A stretch of DNA of 64,000 nucleotides from Acidipropionibacterium acidipropionici (GTDB lineage: Bacteria; Actinomycetota; Actinomycetes; Propionibacteriales; Propionibacteriaceae): positions 1,331,551 through 1,395,550 of the forward strand of contig NZ_CP013126.1 in assembly GCF_001441165.1 (NCBI RefSeq), read 5' to 3'. Shown here piece after piece: positions 40,559 through 49,692 of the stretch; position 1 is the stretch's first letter; each line of letters opens with the position of its first letter. The notes under the pieces are model-generated. The model had not been told where the DNA came from. It did no database searches and saw only the letters and a list, made by a program, of their open reading frames with translations. The position numbers and the translations under genes were made by a program.

Positions 40559-41212
40559 ATGAGAGAAGGGGTCACGCCTGATCGGCGTGGCCCCGTCTCG
40601 GCACCTGGAATCGGCGAGGCTGTCACCGATCCCCCCGAATGGCAGTCGGACGTCGTCTTCACCCACTCGCTGGCACTGGTCCTGGATGCCGGCTCCAGTC
40701 GCCGGGTGGACGCCGTGGGTGGCGAACTGCGGCGGGCCGGGGTGCCGGTTCTCGGGTATCACCCCCACATCACGCTGTGCTGTGTCGACACCATGGAGGG
40801 GGTCCGCCGCACCCTCGGCGGCCTGGGCCTGCCCCGGAGCCTGGTGCTCGGCGCAGCGGCCCTGCTGCCGGACTCCTCGGGGGTGGTGGCCCTGTGCCCC
40901 TCGGACGGCGTGGACGAGGAGCACCCGGCGCGCGGGCGCAGGGGGCCCGCCGCTCCTGGCCCGGTGGCCCGGCTACGGGCCGGTCACCGGCTGCTCCACG
41001 AACGCCTGGCACGGGCCGGCGTCGTCACCTTCAACTACTACGGGCCACCCCTGTGGCGGCCACATGTCACAGTCGGATACCAGGTGCCCCGGGCCCAGCA
41101 GGACCTGGCCCGCGCCATCCTGGCCCGCCATCTGCCGATGACGGTCGGGTTCGGCGGGATCACCGCCTGGACCGTGGGCACCGACGAGGTGCGTACGCTC
41201 ATGGAGTTCTGA
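40559..41212 (+). CDS. 2H phosphoesterase / 2'-5' RNA ligase family protein
   Basis: 217 residues. Two HxT motifs, HPHITLCC near residue 68 and RPHVTVGY near residue 170, mark the 2H phosphoesterase fold that includes RNA ligases and cyclic phosphodiesterases. The spacing is right for the two active-site histidines. The N-terminal 30 residues are poorly defined and the true start may lie downstream of the ATG at 40559. It lies 22 bp after rplI and may be co-transcribed. The substrate, perhaps an RNA end, is unknown. Confidence 0.8.
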   Translation: MREGVTPDRRGPVSAPGIGEAVTDPPEWQSDVVFTHSLALVLDAGSSRRVDAVGGELRRAGVPVLGYHPHITLCCVDTMEGVRRTLGGLGLPRSLVLGAAALLPDSSGVVALCPSDGVDEEHPARGRRGPAAPGPVARLRAGHRLLHERLARAGVVTFNYYGPPLWRPHVTVGYQVPRAQQDLARAILARHLPMTVGFGGITAWTVGTDEVRTLMEF

Positions 41213-41260
41213 GCAGCGGATTGCTGGACGACCGATGAGCCTGGCCGCTCACCCGGCCGA

Positions 41261-42082
41261 TCATGTTCTGGAACCCCGTCGTCTTGCCGGTGCTCCGCGA
41301 TGGGCGCGCCAGCCGTGAGTGGCCGAGAGGGTGAACAGCGATGCCCATTGATCGGCCGAAAGATCCTTGGGCAGCGCGGACGGCCGCAGGCCCGTCCGCC
41401 GCAGCCGGCGGGCGAACCCGGCCCAGGACCGGGCGGGCAGGCCCCGCTCCACGATCTGCGCGATGCCGTTGCCCCGCCCGGTGAAACAGCCGTGGACGAA
41501 CTGGCGGTAGTCGGCGCGGTCCGACCATGCCACGAGTGGCTCGTCACGCCGGCGCATCATCAGCAGCCCTCCGTCGACCGCCGGCGCCGGCCGGAAGGCA
41601 TGACGGGGCACCCGGGCGATGAGTTCGAAATCGATCCAGGGCCACCACTGGGCGGTCATCATGGAGGCTCCACCGACGCCCGCCCGCCGCCTGGCCACCT
41701 CCCACTGCATGAGCAGGATCGCCGCGCTCCAGTGAGGGTCGTGCAGCAGCTTGCGCAGCACGGCGGTGGTGAGACTGTAGGGCAGGTTGCCGACGATCAC
41801 GTGGGGGCGCTCGGGCAGCTGCCAGGTGAGGAAGTCGGCGTTGACCAGGTGGACCGATGGCAATCGCCGACACAGCCGGCCGACGGCGCGCCGGTCGATC
41901 TCCACGGCCGTCAGCGGGCGGTCAAGACCGGCGAGGGGGATGGTGAGGGCGCCGCCGCCCGGGCCGATCTCGACGATCGGGCCGCTGGTCGATGACGCGA
42001 GGTCGACGATCCGCTGGATCGTCGCGGTGTCGATGAGGAAGTTCTGGCCGTGCTCGTGCCGGCCGCCACGATAGGTGGGCAT
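41261..42082 (-). CDS. Erm-type 23S rRNA adenine N6-methyltransferase
   Basis: 273 residues. GRHEHGQNFL at the N terminus is typical of actinobacterial Erm proteins and not KsgA. SAM motif EIGPGGGAL (about 39-47), NLPYSL (motif IV) and QWEVARRRAGVGG, FRPAPAVDGG are seen in order. It resembles Erm(X)-like proteins from corynebacteria and cutibacteria. It would methylate A2058 of 23S rRNA and give macrolide-lincosamide-streptogramin B resistance; whether it is expressed is unknown. The ATG at 42082 has GGAG upstream and a hairpin-containing leader, so translation may be controlled. The C terminus is basic. Confidence 0.85.
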   Translation of the reverse strand: MPTYRGGRHEHGQNFLIDTATIQRIVDLASSTSGPIVEIGPGGGALTIPLAGLDRPLTAVEIDRRAVGRLCRRLPSVHLVNADFLTWQLPERPHVIVGNLPYSLTTAVLRKLLHDPHWSAAILLMQWEVARRRAGVGGASMMTAQWWPWIDFELIARVPRHAFRPAPAVDGGLLMMRRRDEPLVAWSDRADYRQFVHGCFTGRGNGIAQIVERGLPARSWAGFARRLRRTGLRPSALPKDLSADQWASLFTLSATHGWRAHRGAPARRRGSRT

Positions 42083-42628
42083 GGGAAGACAGCTCCGTGA
42101 ATCCGATTGGATCCGGGCAGATCACGCCGCAGTGCGGCGCTGCTCAGGCCCGGTTGGTCATCAGAAGCGGAGAGCGATTCGGTGCTCTGCCCTGCCCCCG
42201 CGATCACTGGGACGCCGAGCAGTCCCCGATAGGGGGCCGTGGCGTCGGCCAGCGCGGGGATACCCGGCGATCCGTCGCTATCCGCGACGGAGAGGAATCA
42301 ATGCACCTATGAGGCCAGCTTAACTGACCGTCCTCGAGGGGCGTGACCGTGCCGATGAGGAGGCGACGAAGGGCCCGCCGCTCAGCGGACCCAGGGCCTC
42401 GCCACGGCGCACGCGGCGGCAGCGGCCGCGGCAGAACATCCACACATGGGTGTGAGGTTAGCAGTCGTGGCGCCGGCGCCCCACAGTGCGAGTTCTTGAG
42501 GCGGGCATCTAGGCTAAGGGACTGCACCGGGGGTTCGCCTGGCTCTCACCAGGGCGATCCCGATCGATGCCATCCCCCGCACCGGTTCCATCGGACCGGT
42601 GCGCCGACAACAGAAAGGGCCGTTCTTC
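42083..42628. other. Intergenic region between erm-type gene and uppP
   Basis: No convincing gene is seen. It holds a 7-bp stem (CCGTCGC/GCGACGG) at 42272-42290 in the erm leader, possibly an attenuator. CGCACCGGT/ACCGGTGCG at 42578-42603 is a 9-bp dyad 26 nt before the uppP start. A Cys-tRNA-like or leader peptide ORF was looked for and not found. The two genes are divergent, so both promoters must lie here. Confidence 0.5.
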
Positions 42629-43498
42629 GTGAACTGGTGGCAGGCCGTCATTCTCGGCATCGTCGAGGGCATCACTGAGTATTTGCCGGTGTCGAGCACC
42701 GGTCACCTGCGGATCGTCGAGAACCTCTTGGGGTTCAAGACTCAGGGCGACGGGATCACGGCCTTCACGGCGGTGATCCAGATCGGGGCGATTCTGGCGG
42801 CGGTCATCTACTTCTGGTCGGACATCGTCCGCATCGTCGGCGCCTGGTTCAAGGGATTGGCCGACAAAGAGGCCCGCGAGAACCCCGACTACACCCTGGG
42901 GTGGGGGATCATCATCGGATCGATCCCGGTGGCCGTCGTCGGCCTCCTCCTCGGTGATTTCATCCGCGGCCCGCTGAGCTCCATCTGGGTGGTCGCCGGA
43001 GCCCTGATCCTGTGGAGTTTCGTGATGATGTTCGCCGACCGCCGTCAGGACCTGGGGCGGACGATGACAGACGTCACCCTGAAGGATTCCATCGTCATCG
43101 GTTGCTTCCAGGCCCTGTCGCCTCTGTTCCCGGGGATCTCCCGCTCCGGGGCCACCATCTCGGCCGGCCTGTTCCGCGGCTTCGACCGCGAGACCGCCAC
43201 CCGGCTCTCCTTCTTCATGGGGATCCCGGCACTGGTCGCCGCCGGCATCTACGAGGCGATCGGGTCCGCAGACGACATCACTGCTGCCGGACCGATCCTC
43301 ACCAACGGCGGGACGGCTGTCATCGGGTGGGGGCCGACGATCATCGCCCTGCTGGTGTCGGCGGTGGTGGCCTACTTCTCCATCGCCTGGCTGCTGAGAT
43401 TCGTCTCCTCGAACAAGTTCACCGGCTTCATCTGGTACCGGATCATCCTCGGCGTCCTCATTCTCATCCTCGCCTTCACGGGTGTGGTCGCGGTCTGA
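42629..43498 (+). CDS. uppP: Undecaprenyl-diphosphatase
   Basis: 289 residues, many membrane helices. The start is placed at GTG (VNWWQAVILGIVEG), the family's usual N terminus. EGITEYLPVSSTGHL (about 12-26) and PLFPGISRSGATIS (about 167-180) are the two conserved active-site regions with the catalytic Glu, Ser/Thr and Arg. It recycles undecaprenyl pyrophosphate for peptidoglycan synthesis and confers some bacitracin tolerance. It sits about 25 nt after a dyad that may be a regulatory or terminator stem. Confidence 0.95.
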   Translation: MNWWQAVILGIVEGITEYLPVSSTGHLRIVENLLGFKTQGDGITAFTAVIQIGAILAAVIYFWSDIVRIVGAWFKGLADKEARENPDYTLGWGIIIGSIPVAVVGLLLGDFIRGPLSSIWVVAGALILWSFVMMFADRRQDLGRTMTDVTLKDSIVIGCFQALSPLFPGISRSGATISAGLFRGFDRETATRLSFFMGIPALVAAGIYEAIGSADDITAAGPILTNGGTAVIGWGPTIIALLVSAVVAYFSIAWLLRFVSSNKFTGFIWYRIILGVLILILAFTGVVAV

Positions 43499-43505
43499 TA
43501 CGCGA

Positions 43506-44279
43506 CTAGTCCCCGGACTCCGCCTCCATGGCCCGGTTGAACCCGGGCTTCATGACCCGCCAGCCCTCGGCGTCACGGCCGGCGATCCAGTAGGCCGACA
43601 GGAGCAGGCGCTGGCGGGCCAGGCCGCGCTCCATCCTGAGGTGGCGCCGCAGCGGGCGGATCATCCCGGCCTGGCCGTGGACGAATGCCCACCACGGCTG
43701 CCGCGGCGTCTCCATACCGCGCACCGCATCCACCAGTGCCGAGCCATCCGGGGTGACGGGGACGTCGACGATCTGTGCGCCCGGCCGCTCGGGCAGAGGG
43801 TAGGAGCGGCGTCCGCCCTCGAGCAGAACGACTGCCTCGGCGTCGGCGGGCAGTTCCTCCAGCGCGTTGGAGATCGCGGGGATGGCGACGGCATCGCCCA
43901 CCATCCACACCGTGCCGGGATGCTCGGGCATCTGCCAGTGGCCTCCGGGGCCGCGCACTGTCACCTCGTCGCCCGGTTCCACGGTGGACGCCCAGTCGCT
44001 CCCCGGGCCGCCGTGGGCCAGATCCAGGACGTCGATGCCCCAGGATCCGGTAGCCGGGGCGTAGCGACGCCGGGTGTAGGTGCGCAGCAACGGCGCCGGG
44101 CTGCCGGGAACCGGTATCGGGACCGGACTGGTGTACGGGGCCCCCGGCGGCGGGAGCAGGATCTTGACGTGGTCGTCGACATGGCTGCGGGGTGCCAGGC
44201 CCGGGGCGAAATCGATCGAGGTGACTCCCATCTCGCGGGAAACGGCGGTGACGCGGGCGCGGTGCAGCGGCTTCGGCAT
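43506..44279 (-). CDS. Siderophore-interacting protein (FAD-binding ferric-chelate reductase)
   Basis: 257 residues with the ViuB/SIP layout: an N-terminal FAD domain with RTYTRRRY (about residue 65) that binds the flavin, and a C-terminal NAD(P)H domain ending in SAYWIAGRDAEGWR. It would release iron from imported siderophores by reduction in the cytoplasm. TACGCT lies 6 nt before the ATG, so the message is probably leaderless. No iron box is visible in its upstream region. It converges on uppP with 7 bp between. Confidence 0.9.
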   Translation of the reverse strand: MPKPLHRARVTAVSREMGVTSIDFAPGLAPRSHVDDHVKILLPPPGAPYTSPVPIPVPGSPAPLLRTYTRRRYAPATGSWGIDVLDLAHGGPGSDWASTVEPGDEVTVRGPGGHWQMPEHPGTVWMVGDAVAIPAISNALEELPADAEAVVLLEGGRRSYPLPERPGAQIVDVPVTPDGSALVDAVRGMETPRQPWWAFVHGQAGMIRPLRRHLRMERGLARQRLLLSAYWIAGRDAEGWRVMKPGFNRAMEAESGD

Positions 44280-44412
44280 GGGACCAGCGTAGTGAATTGT
44301 GCAAGGAAGCTGTTTCTCAAATGCTCCACGGGCTGGCCGGTGGACGGTGGGTAGTTCCTCATCCACCGTCTGCACAGGGCTTTGACTACGGGTTCCGGTG
44401 CATCTCGAGGTG

Positions 44413-44455
44413 TTATTCACACCAGGGGCCGAGTTGTCCACAGGAGTTGTCCACA
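44413..44455. other. Cluster of three DnaA-box-like 9-mers
   Basis: TTATTCACA (44413-44421), TTGTCCACA (44434-44442) and TTGTCCACA (44447-44455) lie in the same orientation in a 43-bp stretch between the siderophore gene and the ATPase. TTGTCCACA is the common actinobacterial DnaA box. No AT-rich unwinding element is seen. Confidence 0.6.
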
Positions 44456-44560
44456 GGCTGGGGGCAACTCGGAGCGGGTTGCCCGACCCGTGTCCCGGCG
44501 CGACACTGAAGAAACAGCACGAGACCGGCCGCCCCCGCCGGGGGTGGCCTGGGAGGCGAG

Positions 44561-47470
44561 ATGACGAGCGGCCCGAAGACACCCCTGCACGAGCTGGGGG
44601 ACCCGGATCCTGCGGCGAGGCCGGATCCCTCGACCAGCGAGCCCGATGAGGTGGCCGAGGCCTTCGGTGTGGATCTGAGCGCCGGCCTGTCCTCGCAGGA
44701 GGCGCTGCGACGGCTGCAGGAGCACGGCCCCAACGAGTTGCGTCACGCCGAGAGGGAACCGGTCTGGCGCCGCTTCCTGCGCCAGTTCGCCGACCCGCTG
44801 GTGTACCTGCTGCTGGTCGCCGTGGTGATCTCCCTGGCGGCCTGGCTCATCGAAGGGGCCGTGGGCGTCCCGGTCGACGCGGTGGTCATCCTCGCGATCC
44901 TCATCGCCAACGCGGTCCTCGGTGTCACACAGGAGAACAAGGCCTCCGACGCGGTGGCAGCGCTGTCGACCATGACGGCGGCGACCTCCAGGGTGCTGCG
45001 CGACGGCCGGCTGGCCACCGTCCCCTCGACCGATCTGGTGACGGGCGACGTTCTCGTGCTGGCCGAGGGGGACTCGGTGGGCGCCGACGTGCGCCTGGCC
45101 GAGGCCCACTCCCTGCGCATCCAGGAGTCCTCGCTGACGGGGGAGTCCGAACCCGTCGGCAAGACCGTTGACGCCCTGGCCGAAGCTGCTGCGGTGGGGG
45201 ACCGCACGAATATGGCCCACAAGGGCACGGCCGTCGTCTCGGGCACCGGCAGAGGGGTGGTGGTGGCGACCGGCATGGACACCGAGGTGGGCCGGATCGC
45301 CACTCTCCTCGAAGAGACCGAGTCTGAGGACACCCCGCTCCAGGTGGAGGTGCGCTCCATCTCCAGGACCCTGGGGATCGCCGTCATCGCCATTGCCGTG
45401 GTGGTGATGGCGGCGCTCATCCTCGTCAACGGCGCCCACTCCGGAGGGGAACTGGTCGAGGTGCTGCTGATGGGGGTGTCGTTGGCCGTCGCGGCGGTGC
45501 CCGAGGGGCTCCCGGCGATTCTGTCGCTGGTGCTCGCCCTGGGCGTGCGCGCCATGGCCAGGCGCAATGCGGTGATGAAGAACCTCCACTCCGTCGAGAC
45601 CCTCGGCTCGGCCTCGGTGATCTGCTCAGACAAGACCGGCACCCTGACCCGTAACGAGATGACCCTTCGGACGGTGCTGACCGCCTCCGGGGCGGTGACC
45701 TTCCAGGGCACCGGGTACCAGCCGTCCGGGGCGGTCGAGGTGGAGTCCGGTCCCCGGGAGGATGCGATCGCCCAGACGCGCCGGGTGATCAGGGCCGGAG
45801 CGTCGGCCAATGACGCCCAGCTCACCGGGGATGACGGATGGCAGATCCAGGGAGACCCCACTGAGGCCGCATTCCTGGTGGCCGCGCGCAAACTCGGCCC
45901 TGTTGGCGGATCAGCTGAGCCGGCGCCCCGGCGTATGGCCGAGGTGCCGTTCAACTCCGAGCGCAAGATGATGTCTGTCCTTGTCGAGGACGGCCCCTGG
46001 CGCGTATTCACCAAGGGGGCTCCCGACGTCCTCCTGGAGCACTGCTCGTCCGAGCAGGTGGCGGACCGTCGGGTGCCGCTGACCGGGGAACGCCGTCAGC
46101 AGCTGCTTGCCGACGTCACCCGGCTCTCGGAGCAGGGCTACCGGACCCTGGCCACCGCCGGGAAGGACGGCGAGGGGATCGATCCGCGCGCCTTCGGCGA
46201 GGGCGATGAGAGCGGTCTCATCTGGTTCGGCGTGGTGGGGATCATCGACCCGCCGCGCACCGAGGCGGCCGAGGCGGTCGCCGATGCCCACCGCGCCGGC
46301 ATCCGTACTGTGATGATCACCGGTGATCATCCGGTGACGGCGGCGCGGATCGCCGCCGACCTGGGCGTCTCGGAGCTGCCGCGGGGCCCGGCGCGCGGCA
46401 CGGAGCAGGGCCCGCAGCAGAACCCGGAGCAGGCGGGGGCCACGGTCTCCGGGCGAGAGCTCGACGCCTTGGACGACGCCGCCCTCGACGACGTCGCGGA
46501 GAGGGCCACCGTCTACGCGAGGGTGTCCCCGGAGCACAAGCTGAGGATCGTCGATGCCCTGCAGCGGCGCGGCAACGTGGTGGCGATGACCGGGGACGGA
46601 GTGAACGACGCCCCGGCCCTCAAGAGCGCCGACATCGGGATCGCCATGGGCATCACCGGAACAGAGGTGACCAAGGAGGCCGGCCAGATGATCCTGGCCG
46701 ACGACAACTACGCGACCATCGTCGAGGCGATCCGACGTGGCCGGGTGATCGTCGACAACATCAGGAAGTTCCTGCGCTACCTGCTGAGCTCGAACATGGG
46801 CGAGGTGTGCACCATTTTCTTCGGGGTGGTGCTCGCCGGGGTGCTGGGACTGTCGGACCCGGCCGACCCGGCGGCGGCGTTCGTGCCGCTTCTGGCCACC
46901 CAGATCCTGTGGATCAACCTCGTCACCGACTCCGCTCCGGCCCTGGCGATGGGCGTCGATCCGCAGATCGACGATGTCATGGTGCGCCCGCCACGGCGCC
47001 CCGGGGACCGCATGCTCGACAGGCCCATGTGGGCGACGATCCTGGGGACCGGCCTGGTGATGGGCGCGGTCACCCTTTTCATCCTCGACGTCGCCCTGCC
47101 CGGTGGCCTCTGGTCCGGAATGGTGCACGGCGTCCCCGTGGACGAGCAGTTGCCGGTGGCACGCACGATGGCCTTCTGCGTGCTGGTGTTCATGCAGCTC
47201 CTCAACGCCTTCAACACCCGTTCGGCGACATCCTCGGCCTTCCACCGGATGTTCTCCAACAAGTGGCTGTGGGCCTCGGTGCTGCTCGGGGTGGTGCTGC
47301 AGGTGCTGGTGGTGGAGGTGCCCCTCCTCCAGGTCGCCTTCGGCACAGCATCCCTGGACGTCGGGCACTGGCTGGTGGTGGCCGCCGCCTCCCTGGTGAT
47401 CGTGGTCTACGAGGAGGCCGTCAAGGCCGTCAAGTGGCTGGTGCGCAGGCGGCTGGTGCGCAGAAGCTGA
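44561..47470 (+). CDS. P-type cation-transporting ATPase (P2, Ca2+/PMA1-like)
   Basis: 969 residues. A cation ATPase N-terminal domain (about 25-95), an actuator domain with LTGESEPVGK (about 195), the phosphorylation site CSDKTGTLTRN with Asp357, the nucleotide-binding domain (FNSERKMMSV, FTKGAPD) and MTGDGVNDAPALKSADIGIAMG near residue 680 are present. About ten membrane helices fit P2 pumps. Candidate ions are Ca2+ or H+/Na+; the intramembrane sequence PEGLP (VAAVPEGLPA) fits Ca2+-type pumps. The gene is alone and convergent with an OYE gene. An N-terminal acidic, Pro-rich extension is present. Confidence 0.93.
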   Translation: MTSGPKTPLHELGDPDPAARPDPSTSEPDEVAEAFGVDLSAGLSSQEALRRLQEHGPNELRHAEREPVWRRFLRQFADPLVYLLLVAVVISLAAWLIEGAVGVPVDAVVILAILIANAVLGVTQENKASDAVAALSTMTAATSRVLRDGRLATVPSTDLVTGDVLVLAEGDSVGADVRLAEAHSLRIQESSLTGESEPVGKTVDALAEAAAVGDRTNMAHKGTAVVSGTGRGVVVATGMDTEVGRIATLLEETESEDTPLQVEVRSISRTLGIAVIAIAVVVMAALILVNGAHSGGELVEVLLMGVSLAVAAVPEGLPAILSLVLALGVRAMARRNAVMKNLHSVETLGSASVICSDKTGTLTRNEMTLRTVLTASGAVTFQGTGYQPSGAVEVESGPREDAIAQTRRVIRAGASANDAQLTGDDGWQIQGDPTEAAFLVAARKLGPVGGSAEPAPRRMAEVPFNSERKMMSVLVEDGPWRVFTKGAPDVLLEHCSSEQVADRRVPLTGERRQQLLADVTRLSEQGYRTLATAGKDGEGIDPRAFGEGDESGLIWFGVVGIIDPPRTEAAEAVADAHRAGIRTVMITGDHPVTAARIAADLGVSELPRGPARGTEQGPQQNPEQAGATVSGRELDALDDAALDDVAERATVYARVSPEHKLRIVDALQRRGNVVAMTGDGVNDAPALKSADIGIAMGITGTEVTKEAGQMILADDNYATIVEAIRRGRVIVDNIRKFLRYLLSSNMGEVCTIFFGVVLAGVLGLSDPADPAAAFVPLLATQILWINLVTDSAPALAMGVDPQIDDVMVRPPRRPGDRMLDRPMWATILGTGLVMGAVTLFILDVALPGGLWSGMVHGVPVDEQLPVARTMAFCVLVFMQLLNAFNTRSATSSAFHRMFSNKWLWASVLLGVVLQVLVVEVPLLQVAFGTASLDVGHWLVVAAASLVIVVYEEAVKAVKWLVRRRLVRRS

Positions 47471-47475
47471 GACGG

Positions 47476-47557
47476 GGGTCCGGACATCTCAGCGCGACCG
47501 GGGTCCTCAGGTACAGATCTTGTCCGGGACTCCCGGCGTCTGGCTGAAATGCCCGGG
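47476..47557. terminator. Imperfect long inverted repeat H8 between convergent genes
   Basis: The left arm (GGGTCCGGACATCTCAGC) and right arm (GGCTGAAATGCCCGGG) pair with mismatches, enclosing a second CCGGGGTCC/GGACTCCCGG stem. It lies between the ATPase (+) and the OYE gene (-), where both need a terminator. Confidence 0.5.
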
Positions 47558-47575
47558 TGGGTGCAGGTAGCGCGC

Positions 47576-48676
47576 TCAGCGCCACATGCCCCTGGCACGC
47601 TGGGGCTGCCAGGGAGCCTCGTCATTCGGCAGCCCGAGCTCGTGGGCGGCGCGCAGCGGCCAGTTGGTGTCGCGCAGCGCGCCCCGGCCGACCATGACCG
47701 CGTCGGTGCTGCCCTCGGAGACGAGTCTCTCGGCCAGAGCGGGTTCCCAGATCATGCCGACCGTGGAGACCGGGATGCCGGCGCTCTGGCGCACCTGTGC
47801 GGCCAGATCGGCCTGGTAGCCGGGGCCGATCGGGATCCGGGCGCTGGAGTTGCCGCCCGAGGAGGCGTCGAGAAGGTCGACGCCGGCCTCCTTGAAGCGC
47901 CTGGTGAGTTCGATGGAGTCGTCGACCTGCCAGCCGTCGTCGCGCCAGTCGGTCACCGAGAGGCGGGCCAGCAGGGGCATGCCGTCGGGGATGGCGCCGC
48001 GCACGGCGCCGGCCACCGCCACCGGGAGCCGCAGCCGGTTGCCGAAGCTGCCGCCCCAGTCATCGGTGCGGGTGTTGGAGATCGGCGAGTAGAACTGGTG
48101 CAGCAGGTATCCGTGGGCCGAGTGGATCTCGACCGCGTCGAATCCTGCGTCGACGGCCCGGGATGCGGCGGCCGCGAAGTCGTCGACGACGCCATGGATC
48201 TCGGCGTCGGTGAGAGCGTGAACCGTCTCGCCGACGAACTCCTTGCCGTCCCCGGGTGCCGTGGTGGGCCCGACGACCTGCCAGCCGCCCTCGGACTCGG
48301 GGATCACGCGGGTGGCGTGGCCCGGCCACCAGCGGTTGGTGCTGCCCTTGCGCCCGGCGTGGCCGAGTTGCACGGCGATCTTGGCGCCCAGGGCGTGGAC
48401 GGCGTCGGTGATGGTGCGCCAGGCGTCGACCTGCTTGCCGTTCCACAGCCCGGTGTCGAAGGGGCTGATGCGTCCCTCGGGGTTGACCGCGGTGGCCTCG
48501 GCCACGATGAGCCCGAAGCCGCCGATCGCAAGCGATCCCAGATGGATCAGCTGCCACTGCACCGGGACGCCGTCCTGGGCGTCGACGGAGTACTGGCACA
48601 TCGGCGGTACCCAGGCCCGGTTGGGGAGGGTGAGGCCGCGAAGGGTGATCGGTTCGAAAAGTGCGGGACGCGTCAT
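47576..48676 (-). CDS. NADH:flavin oxidoreductase (Old Yellow Enzyme, YqjM type)
   Basis: 366 residues, a TIM-barrel FMN enzyme. PPMCQYS (about residue 25), HLGSLAIGGFGLIVAEATAV (about 45), QLGHAGRKGST (about 105), EIHSAHGYLLHQFYSPISNTRTDDWGGS (about 180) and VGRGALRDTNWPLRAA at the end are YqjM-subgroup features. It reduces alpha,beta-unsaturated carbonyls with NAD(P)H. The ATG at 48676 is family-typical; no strong ribosome site is seen. It converges on the P-type ATPase gene and is divergent from the DCC-type gene. Confidence 0.92.
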   Translation of the reverse strand: MTRPALFEPITLRGLTLPNRAWVPPMCQYSVDAQDGVPVQWQLIHLGSLAIGGFGLIVAEATAVNPEGRISPFDTGLWNGKQVDAWRTITDAVHALGAKIAVQLGHAGRKGSTNRWWPGHATRVIPESEGGWQVVGPTTAPGDGKEFVGETVHALTDAEIHGVVDDFAAAASRAVDAGFDAVEIHSAHGYLLHQFYSPISNTRTDDWGGSFGNRLRLPVAVAGAVRGAIPDGMPLLARLSVTDWRDDGWQVDDSIELTRRFKEAGVDLLDASSGGNSSARIPIGPGYQADLAAQVRQSAGIPVSTVGMIWEPALAERLVSEGSTDAVMVGRGALRDTNWPLRAAHELGLPNDEAPWQPQRARGMWR

Positions 48677-48812
48677 GTATCCCATCCCAGCACGCGGGTT
48701 CAAGAGGCCGGGACGGGGGTCTGGGGTTCGGCGCGTGTCGTGTCGAATCGCGCATTCGTGATCGTGATGCCCGTGACGCAGGATGGTGGCACGCCCGTCG
48801 CCGGGAGGACTC

Positions 48813-49193
48813 ATGGGACCGTTGATCACCGTCGTGCCGCCCGAGGGCCTGCTGCTCTTCGACTCCGACTGCGGTTTCTGCACGGCCTGTGCCAGGTGGT
48901 TGTCGCGGCGCGGGGCCCGGGTGGTCACCAGGCCGTTGATCGCCGCCGATACCCGGGCTCTGGGGGTGGATGCGGAGCGGGCACTGAGGGAGATCCCGCT
49001 GGTCGGCGCCGACGGCGTGGTGTGGGGCGCCGAGGCGATCGCCGGGGCGCTGATCTCGTGCCCGCCGCCGTGGCGGTGGGCGGGAAGGGTCATCGCGTCG
49101 GCGCCGGTGAGGCCGCTGGCCGGGCGGATCTATGCGTGGGTCGCCCGGAATCGCCATCGATTCCCGGGCGGATCCGAGGCCTGCCGGCTGTGA
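48813..49193 (+). CDS. DCC-family thiol-disulfide oxidoreductase-like protein (DUF393)
   Basis: 126 residues. The diagnostic FDSDCGFCTACARWL (about residues 16-30) has the D-x-x-C-x-x-C pattern of the DCC family. The rest fits: RPLIAADTRALG, VGADGVVWGAEAIAGAL and a C-terminal RIYAWVARNRHRF. Such proteins are predicted to have a thioredoxin-like fold; their partners are unknown. GGGAGGA precedes the ATG. It is followed by a long inverted repeat and converges on the YciI gene. Confidence 0.85.
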   Translation: MGPLITVVPPEGLLLFDSDCGFCTACARWLSRRGARVVTRPLIAADTRALGVDAERALREIPLVGADGVVWGAEAIAGALISCPPPWRWAGRVIASAPVRPLAGRIYAWVARNRHRFPGGSEACRL

Positions 49194-49210
49194 GCGCGTC
49201 GGGTCGGGTG

Positions 49211-49280
49211 ACGAGACTCCCGCTCAACGGCCCTTGTGGTCTCCGGCGGGACGGAAACGGCCGTTGAGCGGGAATCTCGT
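49211..49280. terminator. Long inverted repeat H9 between convergent genes
   Basis: 22-bp arms (49211-49232, 49259-49280) with one mismatch (ACGAGACTCCCGC against ACGAGATTCCCGC) around a 26-nt loop. It lies between the DCC-type gene (+) and the YciI gene (-). The right arm end CGGGAATCTCGTCC recurs at 24158-24171. Confidence 0.65.
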
Positions 49281-49364
49281 CCGGCGGCCGGCGACGCCGT
49301 CGTCACCGACCGCCCGACCACCGCTCGAGGGGTGCAGGGCGGTCGTCCGCCCCCTCTCGACAGT

Positions 49365-49637
49365 TCAGAACTCGAAGTTCGGCTTCCACTCGCGGACCGC
49401 GGACACCTGGACGGCGTCCTTGGGGTAGGGGTCGGCCTCGAGCAGGCGGTCGAGTTCTCGGCGGCTCCCCACGGTGTAGATGAGGAAGGCGCCCGAGCCG
49501 TCGGCCAGCGGGCCGGCGTTGACGAGCTGGTGACGCTCGCGCATCACGTCGAGGTTCTGGAGATGGAGGGGGCGGGCCGCCAGACGCTTGTCCTGGAGCT
49601 CGGGAACATAATGGGTTTCGACGATGAAAGTAGCCAT
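49365..49637 (-). CDS. YciI-like protein
   Basis: 90 residues, a single YCII domain of ferredoxin-like fold. FIVETHYVP at the start, MRERHQLVNAGPLADGSGAFLIYT in the middle and ADPYPKDAVQVSAVREW near the end match the family, including the His and Asp thought to be in its active site. It may degrade or detoxify small lactone- or dioxolane-like products; the substrate is not known. TACCAT lies 6 nt before the ATG, so it is probably leaderless. Confidence 0.85.
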   Translation of the reverse strand: MATFIVETHYVPELQDKRLAARPLHLQNLDVMRERHQLVNAGPLADGSGAFLIYTVGSRRELDRLLEADPYPKDAVQVSAVREWKPNFEF

Positions 49638-49692
49638 GGACGAATGGTAGGGCCATTCACAGGTTTTGAGTAACCGGGGCCCGCCGTGGTGT

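Noticed and set aside
42509-42520. Iron-box-like TAGGCTAAG upstream of uppP
   Set aside because: Only one half of the 19-bp dyad matches; the other side is unrelated.
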